Assembly (NCBI RefSeq): GCF_009811655.1
Contig: NZ_BGJX01000004.1
Coordinates: 124,001-188,000 of the forward strand
DNA from: Methylosinus sp. Ce-a6
Lineage (GTDB): Bacteria; Pseudomonadota; Alphaproteobacteria; Rhizobiales; Beijerinckiaceae
Direction: 5' to 3'
Length of the DNA stretch: 64,000 nt
Below the pieces are notes generated by a model that saw only the letters and a program-made list of their open reading frames with translations, made no database searches and was not told where the DNA came from. The translations under genes and the position numbers were made by a program. This document shows, in pieces, positions 26,239-35,566 of the stretch. Position 1 is the first letter of the stretch. Every line of letters starts with the position of its first letter.

Positions 26239-26673
26239 ATGAATCTCGTCGCCGAAGATTCTGAAATGGACCCGGATTTTGGATCCTGTCGGCAATACCA
26301 AATCTTTCAGAGGCCGAATCGGCTGAAATTTGATTCGACTTGGCGAACTCTGGAGGATTCGTGCGCGCAGGCGATCGCTCATTATTCGCCGCTCGAGAGC
26401 ATCGATCTTTTCGCCTCGATCGGCTATCAGCGCGCCGAATTCGCCGAGGACCTGCCTCTGCTGCCCGGCGCGTCGGCCGCGACCTATTGGTCGACGCGCG
26501 TGAAGGGCCGGCAATTGCCGAACGCGCCCTATTGGATTTCGACGATCGGCGGCGATCTGCGCATAGAGGAATTCATCATCACGCCGATCTATCAGCAGAC
26601 CTCCGCCAACGGCGTCTACTTCCCCGGCGCGCCGCGCACCGTGCTCGGGAAAGTGGGATTCGAGTTCTAAGTC
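26239..26673 (+). pseudogene. C-terminal fragment of a second TonB-dependent receptor
   Basis: The 143-codon frame reads like the last barrel strands of a TBDR: LESIDLFASIGYQRAEF, then YWSTRVKGRQLPNAPYW, GAPRTVLGKVGFEF and stop. The closing phenylalanine is the barrel-end signature. There is no signal peptide, plug or remaining barrel, so it is a deletion remnant left after the intact TBDR. Confidence 0.65.
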
Positions 26674-26818
26674 GGATGTCACGCCGCGCTGCTCGGCGAC
26701 ATTCTGGGCGAGCAAAAATCGCCGAGGATCACAGCCGCTACTTCGATGCGACGCTCGCCCAGCAAGCCCACGCCGGGACATAAGTTTCGCCGATCGCGCG
26801 GAGGGAGGGAAGCGTGCG

Positions 26819-29188
26819 TCAGAATGTCCCTCCGACGGTGACGCGCACGGCCGGCGGCTCGACCGGCTTGAAGTGACGGTCCATGACTCCGACAGAGCAG
26901 ACGGCGCCAGGAGCGACGCCGCCCGCGCACAGCCCATAGAGGGCGTCGGCCGGCAGCAGAGATCCGTAGGCGTAAGTGATCTGATCCGAGCGCGAGTTCG
27001 TGACGTTGAAGGCGTCGGCCTGAATTCGCCAGCCGTTTTCGAACCGATAGCCGATGCGCAGGTTCAAGACGCCCGTCGCCGGCGATTTGAAAGAGCCGTC
27101 CTCGGTCAGAGGGCGAACGCCGAGATAGCGGTATTTCAGCGCCGCGAACCAACCGGAGCTTTCGCCGACCTCGAGCCCGAGAGAGGCGATGATGTTCGGC
27201 GCATTGGTCAGATAATTGCCGGGCGCGTTGCCGAGAAAGGCTCCGTATCCGAGGGCGCCAGGCGCGACCAGATCGAGCCAGGCGAGCGTTTGCAGTTGGT
27301 CGACGCCGCGGAAACGCGCATGCGTCAGCGCGACGTCGCCTTCGAAATGCAACCACGGGACAGGCGCGTAATGGTTGGCGATCTCGAGCCCATACCGACG
27401 GCTCGGACGACCGAAGGTCGTGGTTCCGGTGTCGCCGACGAACTGGTTTTCCGAGTCGAAGTCGAGCCACCAAAGGCTGATGGACGAGGCGAGGCCATCG
27501 ATGATCCGGGTGCGCGCTCCGATTTCCGCGCCTCGCGATTTCACGAGCAGCGGAATGCGCGCGACCTGGGCGAAACCGTCCGTGTCCGAGAGCGCGGTCG
27601 TGTCGAAGTTCTGGACCGTTCCTCTCGAGTCGGTGGAATGGAATCCCTCGCCGAAGTTCAGGAAGAACTCGGTCTTATGGAAGGGGCCGAGCACCAGTCC
27701 GGCCTTGGGGCTGACGACGGCGGCGCCTTTGGAGCCGCTGTTGAAGGGACCCGACAGAATGCCCACGATGTTACCGGCGCTGTCCGACACGCGAGGCGCG
27801 TCGAACAGCGTCTGTAGTGACGTCACGTCGGCATGGACATAATCGACGCGGACGCCGGCCGTCGATCGCAGCCAGGGCGTCCAGAACAGTGTGCTGTCTG
27901 TCCAGAAGGCGAAACTGCCTTCATTGACATGATCGTTGCGAATAGCGTCATAGGGTCGCCTTTGCGCGGTCTCCTGCAACCCGAGCCGTATGTCGTCATA
28001 GCGTCCCTGAAAACCGACGCGCGTCTCGACTGGAAACTGTGCGATCTCATATGCGACCTTGTGGACTGCATTGACGCCCAAGAGCGAGCGACGGTCGAAC
28101 TGTCGAAATTGATCGCCTATGTCGGGATGACCGAGGAAATATGTAAAATTGTTGTAGAGATCGAGCGTCGTGCGCACGACATAGGCCTCGACGCGCGACG
28201 CGCGATTGCCGTCCGTCTCGCTCCAGCGGGTCGAGAGGCTGAATCGGGTCGTGTCGCCGCCATCGGTCCGATCGACGTCGCCCCATAGCGGAAGGGCGCC
28301 GCCGAGAACCGCGCGCTGAGGAATCTGATCGGTGGAATACCAGCGATTGGCGTAGGCCATGCCGGTGATGGAGACGCCATTGTCTTGCGACCCTCGGCTC
28401 CAGCGCATGACGCCATTGATCTTTCGCACCTCGTCGGGGCGTGTCCAAGGACCGTCGTAGACGCTCGTCTCCACGGCGGTCAGCAGGTCCGCGCCGTTCA
28501 CGTCGAAAGATCTGGCGCTCAGCGCGCGTCCATAGCCGAAGCTACCGCCCGTCACGGACCACGACCCCTTGTCGAGCCTGTCGACATATTGCAGATGCAG
28601 GGAGCCTGCGGAGGCGAAGTCGCCGTCGTCCGCGAAATAGGGGCCCTTGCTCGCGACGACGGAAGACAAGAGTTCCGGGATCAGGAAATTGGCGTCGGCA
28701 TAGCCCTGGGCGTGTCCATGCGTTCGCATGTTGAGAGGCATGCCGTCGAGATGGAGAGCCAGATCGGCGCCGTGATCGAGATTGAAGCCGCGCAGAAAAT
28801 ATTGGTTCGCCTTTCCTTCGCCGCTGTGCTGCGAGACGATCAGCCCCGGGACGACCTCCAACGCCTCGCCGGGACGGGTGAACAGCGTGGCGTTGACCTC
28901 GGCGCCTGTGAAAGTTCTGACGCTCGCCGCCTCGTCCGAATTTCGGGCCTGGTCGGGCGCCGTCGTGTGCGATGACGGGAGGGCGGCGGACGTCGAGCGC
29001 GGAGCGTCCGCCCCGATTTCGATCTCCGGGAGGGCTTCCTGGGCTCGCGCCGAGAGGGGCGACGCGACGGCGAGCAGCGCGATTGCGCAGACACTTTGCG
29101 AAAGATAAAAAAGGCGGCGGGAACGAGTGATCGAGCCGTTCTCGGCTCCTCGGGCGAATCTCGGCGGCATAAAGCGGGCTCGCTGCAA
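26819..29188 (-). CDS. TonB-dependent receptor under cobalamin riboswitch control
   Basis: A 789-residue TBDR. The N-terminus has a signal peptide ending near SARAQEALPEIEIG. The plug contains the stretch GFNLDHGADLALHLDGMPLN and then MRTHGHAQGYADANFLIPEL, a conserved pattern in a large TBDR subgroup that is not classical BtuB. The barrel closes with VRVTVGGTF. A cobalamin riboswitch immediately upstream implies uptake of B12, a corrinoid precursor or cobalt. No btuCDF or cob genes lie nearby. The start could also be the second Met (MPPRFARG). Confidence 0.88.
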   Translation of the reverse strand: MQRARFMPPRFARGAENGSITRSRRLFYLSQSVCAIALLAVASPLSARAQEALPEIEIGADAPRSTSAALPSSHTTAPDQARNSDEAASVRTFTGAEVNATLFTRPGEALEVVPGLIVSQHSGEGKANQYFLRGFNLDHGADLALHLDGMPLNMRTHGHAQGYADANFLIPELLSSVVASKGPYFADDGDFASAGSLHLQYVDRLDKGSWSVTGGSFGYGRALSARSFDVNGADLLTAVETSVYDGPWTRPDEVRKINGVMRWSRGSQDNGVSITGMAYANRWYSTDQIPQRAVLGGALPLWGDVDRTDGGDTTRFSLSTRWSETDGNRASRVEAYVVRTTLDLYNNFTYFLGHPDIGDQFRQFDRRSLLGVNAVHKVAYEIAQFPVETRVGFQGRYDDIRLGLQETAQRRPYDAIRNDHVNEGSFAFWTDSTLFWTPWLRSTAGVRVDYVHADVTSLQTLFDAPRVSDSAGNIVGILSGPFNSGSKGAAVVSPKAGLVLGPFHKTEFFLNFGEGFHSTDSRGTVQNFDTTALSDTDGFAQVARIPLLVKSRGAEIGARTRIIDGLASSISLWWLDFDSENQFVGDTGTTTFGRPSRRYGLEIANHYAPVPWLHFEGDVALTHARFRGVDQLQTLAWLDLVAPGALGYGAFLGNAPGNYLTNAPNIIASLGLEVGESSGWFAALKYRYLGVRPLTEDGSFKSPATGVLNLRIGYRFENGWRIQADAFNVTNSRSDQITYAYGSLLPADALYGLCAGGVAPGAVCSVGVMDRHFKPVEPPAVRVTVGGTF

Positions 29189-29298
29189 CGTGGACCGTCA
29201 CTGCGAAGGTCTGAGCCCGTCCGGCGCACATGCGTCGAGCGACAGCTTTCGGCCGCGCCGGGGCACCCCGCCCGACGCTCTCGCGCGTGACCACGAAT

Positions 29299-29465
29299 GA
29301 TGGCAGGTCTCCTGGCTCGCGGGTTGAGGCACGAAGACCGCCTTCCCGGGAGCGTGCGCCCCAGTGGCTCAATCGGTCTCGGCTAACCGCTTACAGTTGC
29401 GGGGGCAGCCGCGGCATTACGCTCGCAAGAGCGCGCACCGCGTTCCCTTTTGATCCCTAGAGGGA
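29299..29465 (-). promoter_or_regulatory. Cobalamin riboswitch
   Basis: Read on the minus strand, the element has GCTGCCCCCGCAACTGTAAG, then the B12-box core GAGCCACTG, CCGGGAAGGC and the closing GAGCCAGGAGACCTGCC. These conserved blocks appear in the right order and spacing for the AdoCbl class. It ends about 110 bases before the receptor's start codon, so B12 would repress translation or cause termination. Confidence 0.92.
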
Positions 29466-29504
29466 ACCATCTCGATCACAAGCATCATATGAGACAGGCA
29501 TAAA

Positions 29505-29605
29505 GTCAAGGCTTGTCGATAGCTTCTCGGCAGCACGACGAATCCTTTGACTTCTTTATCTGTTCGATTGACATATTGCTTGAACTCGCGGATCACTTCA
29601 TGGCC
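29505..29605 (-). pseudogene. IS5-family transposase C-terminal remnant
   Basis: The minus strand reads VNRTDKEVKGFVVLPRSY, close to the KRTD..KGFVVLPRRW signature near the C-terminal end of IS5-type transposases. It then loses similarity. No flanking inverted repeats or rest of the gene could be found. Confidence 0.45.
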
Positions 29606-29830
29606 TCGCTGGCTCGCTGTGTCCCGCGCCCTTCGCACGCGTTCTCTAGGTCGTCGGCCGATAGGTTCTTAATGGCCGAAATTTCGCCGATCAAGAACAT
29701 CGTGCGACAATCACATTGAAATGTTTCCAGCATAGTCAGCTTGCAAAGCTTCCAATCAGATGCCGTCAATGTTGACTGCGTTGATTGCTTTGTCGATGTT
29801 TTCGACGAGGCAGGAAACGGATCGTCGCCA

Positions 29831-30028
29831 ATGGCGGACCAACAAACGAGCAGATTCCAAAATCGAATTGTCCTCGGCGCGCAAGCCGAGCGGCTCGCCA
29901 ATCCGGCGACTCGTGAGGTCGATGTGCGCGATCTCGTGGGAGCGAGCCGAGAAGTGACGCTTCTCCACGCGGGCGCGCGTTACCGCCTGCGCATCACGGC
30001 GAATAACAAGCTCATTCTGACGAAGTGA
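29831..30028 (+). CDS. hemP: Hemin uptake protein HemP
   Basis: A 65-residue protein whose C-terminal half, RDLVGASREVTLLHAGARYR plus LRITANNKLILTK, is the HemP signature. HemP is a small cytoplasmic protein encoded with haem or siderophore receptors; in some Burkholderia it controls haem-receptor expression. I start at MADQQTSRFQ; an open frame extends 30 codons upstream but has no HemP similarity. It lies 456 bases before the siderophore-type receptor and ends ahead of a strong terminator, so it is separately transcribed. Confidence 0.8.
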   Translation: MADQQTSRFQNRIVLGAQAERLANPATREVDVRDLVGASREVTLLHAGARYRLRITANNKLILTK

Positions 30029-30175
30029 GAATCCGAATACGCGCATGTTGCATGGATTTCGCTGCGCGGCTGGCGAGGCGCCGAAAGGCGAAGGCTGCTC
30101 GGCGTTCCGCGTCGAGCAAGACAGCCCCGCGAACTCGCGAAGGCTTCTCGGATGAGCGTCCGATCAGGGAAAGGA

Positions 30176-30220
30176 GGGGGCGGGAAGCGAGCTCTGACGG
30201 AGCCGCTCGCCCCCTGTTTT
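30176..30220 (+). terminator. Terminator after hemP
   Basis: GGGGGCG (30176-30182) pairs with CGCCCCC (30208-30214), with inner AGC/GCT and CTC/GAG pairs, followed by TGTTTT. It lies 148 bases after the hemP stop. Confidence 0.7.
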
Positions 30221-30484
30221 GCTTCGCCCGTCAGATAAATAGATGGCGTTAGCAAGCAATACTCGATTGTCAATCCATATGACGTTTCCTTGGAGATATT
30301 GTAAAATAGTATCATGGAAATGTTTTAAATTGCTCCTGCGCAGATGTTCTTGAATAGCTCGAGCTGAGCCAGTACAAATTCTAGAAACGCGCCTGGGTAG
30401 GCGCAGAGAAACAGGCGAGCCAGCCAGGCCGTTTCGGGCCGAGCCAGCCAGCGAGTTCTAAGAAGGCTGGAGGGCTCGAATTTC
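30221..30484 (+). promoter_or_regulatory. Upstream region of the siderophore locus
   Basis: The stretch from about 30235 to 30340 is clearly AT-richer than its surroundings and must carry the promoter of the receptor and siderophore genes. A direct repeat GAGCCAGCCA flanks GGCC-rich palindromic sequence at about 30415-30450. I could not identify a clear Fur or RirA box by eye. Confidence 0.4.
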
Positions 30485-32563
30485 ATGCATCGCTCGTCTT
30501 GCACGGCGCCGCGCGGCGTCGCACCATTGTTGTTGCTCGCGGCGGCGTCTGTCGCTCTCCCTTCTCGTGCGCAAGAAGCGCTGCCGACGATCGAGGTCAA
30601 TGGTTGGCTCGGCGACGAAACCGAAAAGGCGGTGAAGACCTATCCCGGCGCCCGCACCGTGCTCGGAAAGAAGGAATTGCGCCGCAGCGGCGCGCGCAAC
30701 ATCGAGGACGCCCTGCGCCAAGTTCCGGGCGTGCGCGTGCAAGACGAGACCGGCACGGGCCTCCTGCCCAATATCGGCGTGCGCGGCCTCAACCCGGCGC
30801 GCAGCGAACGCGCCCAGGTGCTGGTGGACGGAATTCCGCTGGCGCTCGGACCTTACACCGGCACGGGCCTCTCGCTGTTCCCGGTGACGATGGAGACCAT
30901 CGATCGCATCGATGTGGTGCGCGGCGGCGCCGCAGTCCATTACGGCCCCAACAATGTGGGGGGCGTGATCAATATGATCACCAAGCCCATTCCCGCAAAG
31001 CCGACCTTCGTCGCGCGCGAGCGACTGACCATCGGAGGCGACACCGGCAATGTTCTGACCGACTCATATGTGCAAACCGGAGGTTTCGTCACCCCCGAGT
31101 TCGGGTGGCAGTTGCAGTTCAACGCCCTCGCCGGCAATTCCTGGCGCGCGCATTCGGCGACAAGGGCCTACAATCTGCTTTTGAACAGCCATTGGCTCGT
31201 CAGCGACCGCGACGAGATCAAGGGAAGCCTGCAATACTATAGCGCCAGAGCCGATCTGCCCGGGGCCCTCACGCCGCTCGCCTACCAGCGGGACCGCACT
31301 CGGTCGCAGCGTCCCTTCGACGCCTTTGCCGGCGACACCTGGCGCGGCTCGCTGAACTACTCGCATTTCTTCGACGATGGCGAGTTCACTTGGACGAGCT
31401 TCGGCCACATCAGCGATCGCGCCTTCACCTTCTCGGAGCCGTTCGATCCCGCCCTCCGGCCGACGACGGTCTCGACCAGCCCACGCGACTTCCATGTTTT
31501 CGGCACGGAGCCGCGCTACACGCTGCTGCTCGACACCGGTCCCGTGTCTCACAAGCTCATACTCGGCGGCCGCTACGTGCTCGAGGACGTGGACTTCGTC
31601 GTCGACCGGCTCACCTTGAAGACCGGCCGAACCGCGCGCCAGCGCGACTGGCGCTTCGACACCGACGCCTTCGCCGGCTACGCCAGCGATACGCTCGGCT
31701 TTTTCGAAGGCCGGCTGAAGATCACGCCGGGCGTGCGCTACGAGCATGTCGGCACGGTCTACCGCGACCGCCTCTCTCTCACAGGACAATCATTTCGCAA
31801 CGTCGCAACGGAGTGGCTGCCGGGCGTCGACGTGGGCGTCGAGGCGACCGACTGGTTGTTCGCCTTCGCCAACGCCCACCGTTCTCTGCGGCCGCCGCAA
31901 GTGGCGCAGGTGACGCGCGGCGGCGTGGTCGGCGCCGAGGTGGCGTGGAACTACGAGGCGGGCGTGCGCCTGACGCCGCTGCCGGAGGTGGAAGCCACCG
32001 TCACCGGCTTCCGCATCGATTTCACGAACCAGATCGAGTTCGATCGCACCACCCAGCTCTTCCGCAATCTCGGCGCGACCGAGCACAATGGCGTCGAGCT
32101 GGAGGCGGGCTGGCGGCCGGAGCAGCTGCTGCCGGGCGTCTCGTTCAAGGCCGGCTATACCTATGTCGACGCCCGACAGCGCTCGGGCGTTTTCGCCGGC
32201 AAGGAAGTTCCCTTCGCGTCGCCGCACCAGATCAGCCTGCGCGGCGGTTATACGATCGACGGCTACGATCTCGGCGTGACCGGCTATTACCAGAGCGCCG
32301 CTTTCACCGACGCCGCCAACACGGTGGCAGAGGATGTGACCGGCACGGTCGGAAAAATCCCCGGCTACTGGCTTTGGAACATGCAGCTCACCAAGGAGCT
32401 GGAGTTCGCCGAGCCGGGATTGCCGAGCCGCATCGTCATGGCGGCGACAATCAACAACATCTTCGATCAGGACTATTACTTCCGCGGGGTCGACACGAGT
32501 CCCGTCGGCCGCGTGCCGGGTCCCGGCCGCTCCTTCCTGATCAGCCTGAAAGCCGAGTTCTGA
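30485..32563 (+). CDS. TonB-dependent siderophore receptor of the vibrioferrin-type locus
   Basis: A 692-residue TBDR. The signal peptide is residues 1-29 (ending PSRAQEA). The plug begins at TIEVNGWLGDE and has GARNIEDALRQVPGVRV, NIGVRGLNPARSERAQVL and GGAAVHYGPNNVGGVINMIT, in the FecA-like subgroup that also covers the vibrioferrin receptors PsuA/PvuA. The barrel closes with FLISLKAEF. It would import ferric siderophore with TonB. The next gene starts 14 bases downstream, so it leads the biosynthesis operon, as psuA does in Vibrio parahaemolyticus. It lacks a sigma-factor-binding N-terminal extension. Confidence 0.9.
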   Translation: MHRSSCTAPRGVAPLLLLAAASVALPSRAQEALPTIEVNGWLGDETEKAVKTYPGARTVLGKKELRRSGARNIEDALRQVPGVRVQDETGTGLLPNIGVRGLNPARSERAQVLVDGIPLALGPYTGTGLSLFPVTMETIDRIDVVRGGAAVHYGPNNVGGVINMITKPIPAKPTFVARERLTIGGDTGNVLTDSYVQTGGFVTPEFGWQLQFNALAGNSWRAHSATRAYNLLLNSHWLVSDRDEIKGSLQYYSARADLPGALTPLAYQRDRTRSQRPFDAFAGDTWRGSLNYSHFFDDGEFTWTSFGHISDRAFTFSEPFDPALRPTTVSTSPRDFHVFGTEPRYTLLLDTGPVSHKLILGGRYVLEDVDFVVDRLTLKTGRTARQRDWRFDTDAFAGYASDTLGFFEGRLKITPGVRYEHVGTVYRDRLSLTGQSFRNVATEWLPGVDVGVEATDWLFAFANAHRSLRPPQVAQVTRGGVVGAEVAWNYEAGVRLTPLPEVEATVTGFRIDFTNQIEFDRTTQLFRNLGATEHNGVELEAGWRPEQLLPGVSFKAGYTYVDARQRSGVFAGKEVPFASPHQISLRGGYTIDGYDLGVTGYYQSAAFTDAANTVAEDVTGTVGKIPGYWLWNMQLTKELEFAEPGLPSRIVMAATINNIFDQDYYFRGVDTSPVGRVPGPGRSFLISLKAEF

Positions 32564-32576
32564 CGGAGGGCCGCAG

Positions 32577-33776
32577 ATGTCCGACCTGATCCTGCTCGCG
32601 CACGTCCCGACGGCGTCGGTGAACGAGGGTTTCCTGCCGGCGGCGAAGCGGCTCGGCCTGTCGGTGACGCTGCTCACCGATCATGCCGACGCGCACCGGA
32701 AACATTTCGGCCGGCCCGGCCTGCCGGCGTATCCGGACGAAATCTTCGCTTGCGACGTGTTCAACCCGGTCGCCGTCATCGAGAGGATCAGCGATCTCCG
32801 CGCCGACGCCGTCTTCTCGAACAGCGACCATTTGCAGACGAGCGCCGCCATCGCCGCACAATATTTCGGGCTGCCCGGGAAAGATTGGCGCGTCGCCTAT
32901 CGCGCCAAGAACAAGGCGGAAATGCGCCGCTTCGCGGCTGCGCAGGGCGCGCACGCTCTGTGGCACGCGGTTCTCTCAAGCGAGTCGGATGTGAGCGGGG
33001 CGACGAATACGCCGTTTCCCTGCGTCGTCAAGCCACGTGAAGGCGTCGGCAGTCAGCTCGTGCGATTGGTCGAGAACGCGCGAGAGCTCGAGGACTACTG
33101 CCGCGCCGTGTGGCTCGAGCAGCCGGGACGCGCCTTGCTGATCGAGGAATATGTCAGCGGCGGCCTCCACACGCTGGAGACGCTCGGGGACGGGACCAAT
33201 ATCCGGGCCATCGGCGGTTTTCGCGTGACGCTGGCCGAGCCGCCACACTTTGTCGAGCTCGAAGCCGAGTGGGGCGACTGGCTCACAGCCGAGCAGAACG
33301 CGTCCGTGCTCCGCCAGATCGAGGCGTTCGGCGTAGGCTTCGGCTCCTGCCACACGGAATTCGTGCTCACGGAGGCAGGACCACGGCTCATAGAGATCAA
33401 TTACCGCACTGTGGGCGATCAGCGGGAGTTCCTGCTCGAGGAAGCCTTGGGCTTCCCGCTGTTCGAGACCATTCTGCGGCTGCATCTCGGCGAGCCGCTG
33501 CCAAAGCTCGATCTCCCGAGCCGGGCGGCCGCGATGCGCTACGTCGTCGCCGATAGAGCCGGCGAGCTGATCGCCGCGCCCGACGAGTTCGCTGAAACCA
33601 AAAACGGCGTTCGATTGAGCTACCGGGCGTTGCGCCGATCCGGCGACAGGGTGTCCGTCACGAACTCCAACAAGGACTACCTCGGCGTCCTGAGCGCCAG
33701 CGCGCCGGATTCCGCGAGCCTCGCCGCTGCGATGGCGGCCGCCGGGACGCGGCTCGGCTGGGAGATCCGCTCGTGA
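32577..33776 (+). CDS. pvsA: ATP-grasp ligase, PvsA-like
   Basis: A 399-residue ATP-grasp enzyme. The phosphate-binding loop lies in VVKPREGVGSQLV, the adenine-binding segment in LIEEYVSGGLHTLE and the metal-binding residues in LIEINYRTVGD. It forms an amide from an acyl-phosphate and an amine. In Vibrio, pvsA is the first biosynthetic gene of vibrioferrin (citrate, ethanolamine, alanine and 2-oxoglutarate), and its ATP-grasp product is thought to add the alanine unit. The symbol is assigned on gene order and fold; the substrate is inferred. GTGA overlap with the next gene. Confidence 0.78.
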   Translation: MSDLILLAHVPTASVNEGFLPAAKRLGLSVTLLTDHADAHRKHFGRPGLPAYPDEIFACDVFNPVAVIERISDLRADAVFSNSDHLQTSAAIAAQYFGLPGKDWRVAYRAKNKAEMRRFAAAQGAHALWHAVLSSESDVSGATNTPFPCVVKPREGVGSQLVRLVENARELEDYCRAVWLEQPGRALLIEEYVSGGLHTLETLGDGTNIRAIGGFRVTLAEPPHFVELEAEWGDWLTAEQNASVLRQIEAFGVGFGSCHTEFVLTEAGPRLIEINYRTVGDQREFLLEEALGFPLFETILRLHLGEPLPKLDLPSRAAAMRYVVADRAGELIAAPDEFAETKNGVRLSYRALRRSGDRVSVTNSNKDYLGVLSASAPDSASLAAAMAAAGTRLGWEIRS

Positions 33777-35566
33777 ACGCCCATGCGCAAACCGGCGGAC
33801 GCGTCACATCGACAGCGCCGGCCTATCTCTGCCGGCGCGTGCTCGACGCCTTCCTGCGCGAAGACATTCGCTCCTGCGTCAGCCGAGGGCGGGTGTTTTC
33901 GGGAAGCGAGACGCCCTTCGCGTCGTCGCTCGCCCCCGATCTTTTGGAAGGGCTTTGGCTTCGAATGGGCGATCTCGGCCTGTGGCTCGCGGTGGAGCCC
34001 TGCCAATTCATGCAGGATTGGCGCGTGCGCGCGCTGCCGGCGGTCTGGATCGCGGGGCAGGACGCCGTCGCCTTACATTCCCTTGCCGAAATCCTGGAGC
34101 GGTTTCGCGACGGGCTCGATGAGGAAAGCCGAAGCCTCCATGCTGCATTCGCAGAGGAGTGCCTCCTCGCCCAGGAGCATGGCGCCCTTTGCGACGCCGA
34201 ACGCGCCCGTTCGTTCTCCTCGCCCGTCGAAGCGGCGGCGGACTGGCCCGCGTGGGCGCGCAGCCTGCTGCGGCACGATCGGCTCGCCTCTTTTCACGAC
34301 CACCCGTTCTATCCGACGGCGCGCGCCAAGCTCGGCTTCTCGGCCGCCGACTTGCGCGCCTACGCGCCGGAATTCCAACCGGTCTTCGCTCTGCGGTGGC
34401 TGGCTGTCCCGCGCGCCCTCTACGACGGCGGCGAGCTTCCGGGCGACATTCGCCCGAGCTTCGCCGATGTCGGTCTCGATGAAGAACAGGGTCGGGATCG
34501 CGTGCTGCTGCCCGTTCATCCGGCGCTATGGGACAAGGGCCTCGACGTGTTTCTCGCCGAGAGCGGCTTGGCCAGCTCCGTCGTGAAGGCGCCGGCGCCT
34601 CGGCTCGAAGTTACGCCGACCCTCTCTGTGCGCACCGTGGCGCCTCTCGCCTGCCCCGCGCAGCATATCAAGCTGCCGCTCGCCATGCGCACCCTCGGCG
34701 CGCGCAATCTGCGCACGATCAAGCCCTCGACCATCGCCGACGGCGCCGCGATGCAGAAGATATTGGCCGCGATCGTCGCCGATACGCCGGAACTCGCGTC
34801 ACGGCTTCTGCTCACGGACGAGGACGTCGGCGCCACGGTCGCCGGCCAGACCTTCCTCGGCTTCATTTTACGGCGCTACCCGAGCTCTCTTCGCGACGAG
34901 GAGGTCGCTCCCGTGGCGGCGTTGGCCGCCCCGGCTGCGGATGGGCGGCTCGTCGTCGAGGAGCTGGCCGAACGGTTCTACGGCGGCGATCTTACCGCCC
35001 TGTTCGACGACTATCTCGACCTGACCTTGCGCCTGCATCTGACATTGTGGGTTCGTTACGGCGTGGCGCTCGAGTCGAATCAGCAGAATTCGCTCGTCGT
35101 GTTCTCGTCCACGGAGCCGCTGCGCCTGCTGCTCAAGGACAACGACGCCGCGCGGGTGCATGGGCGCGCCCTGAGCGCCCGCCGGCCGGACCTCGCTCAT
35201 CGCATCGACGCCATTCGCGACGCGCGCATCATCGTCGCCGACGAGACGCCGCTCGCGCAGATGTTCATCACCATCACGCTCCAGCTCAACATTGCTGTTC
35301 TGGTGGAAGCTCTGGCCGATGTCGGACGCGCCGACCGCGAGGCGCTCTATGAGCGGTTGAGCCGAGCCGTGGCGAAGGTTCTCGACCGGCTCGCCGCCGA
35401 AGGCGACGATGTCGCTCTCGCGCGTCGGGCTCTGCTCGAGGCCGACCGCCTGCCGCTGAAGCTCTTGCTCCGCGCCGCCACATTGGAAAGCAAGGCGCAG
35501 ACGGGATCGACCGACGTGAACAAGTTCTACGGCGCGACGGCGCCGAATTTCTCGAGGCGGCCATGA
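33773..35566 (+). CDS. pvsB: NIS siderophore synthetase, IucA/IucC family (PvsB-like)
   Basis: A 597-residue NRPS-independent siderophore (NIS) synthetase that adenylates a carboxylate and condenses it with an amine or alcohol. Visible family motifs are HPALWDK, the ATP/citrate region TLSVRTVAPLACPAQHIKLP then KPSTIADGAAMQ, ESNQQNSLV and DNDAARVHGR. The C-terminus holds the FhuF-like helical domain. In vibrioferrin synthesis the two IucA/IucC enzymes handle citrate and 2-oxoglutarate; by position this is PvsB. GTG start overlapping the previous stop. Confidence 0.85.
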   Translation: MNAHAQTGGRVTSTAPAYLCRRVLDAFLREDIRSCVSRGRVFSGSETPFASSLAPDLLEGLWLRMGDLGLWLAVEPCQFMQDWRVRALPAVWIAGQDAVALHSLAEILERFRDGLDEESRSLHAAFAEECLLAQEHGALCDAERARSFSSPVEAAADWPAWARSLLRHDRLASFHDHPFYPTARAKLGFSAADLRAYAPEFQPVFALRWLAVPRALYDGGELPGDIRPSFADVGLDEEQGRDRVLLPVHPALWDKGLDVFLAESGLASSVVKAPAPRLEVTPTLSVRTVAPLACPAQHIKLPLAMRTLGARNLRTIKPSTIADGAAMQKILAAIVADTPELASRLLLTDEDVGATVAGQTFLGFILRRYPSSLRDEEVAPVAALAAPAADGRLVVEELAERFYGGDLTALFDDYLDLTLRLHLTLWVRYGVALESNQQNSLVVFSSTEPLRLLLKDNDAARVHGRALSARRPDLAHRIDAIRDARIIVADETPLAQMFITITLQLNIAVLVEALADVGRADREALYERLSRAVAKVLDRLAAEGDDVALARRALLEADRLPLKLLLRAATLESKAQTGSTDVNKFYGATAPNFSRRP

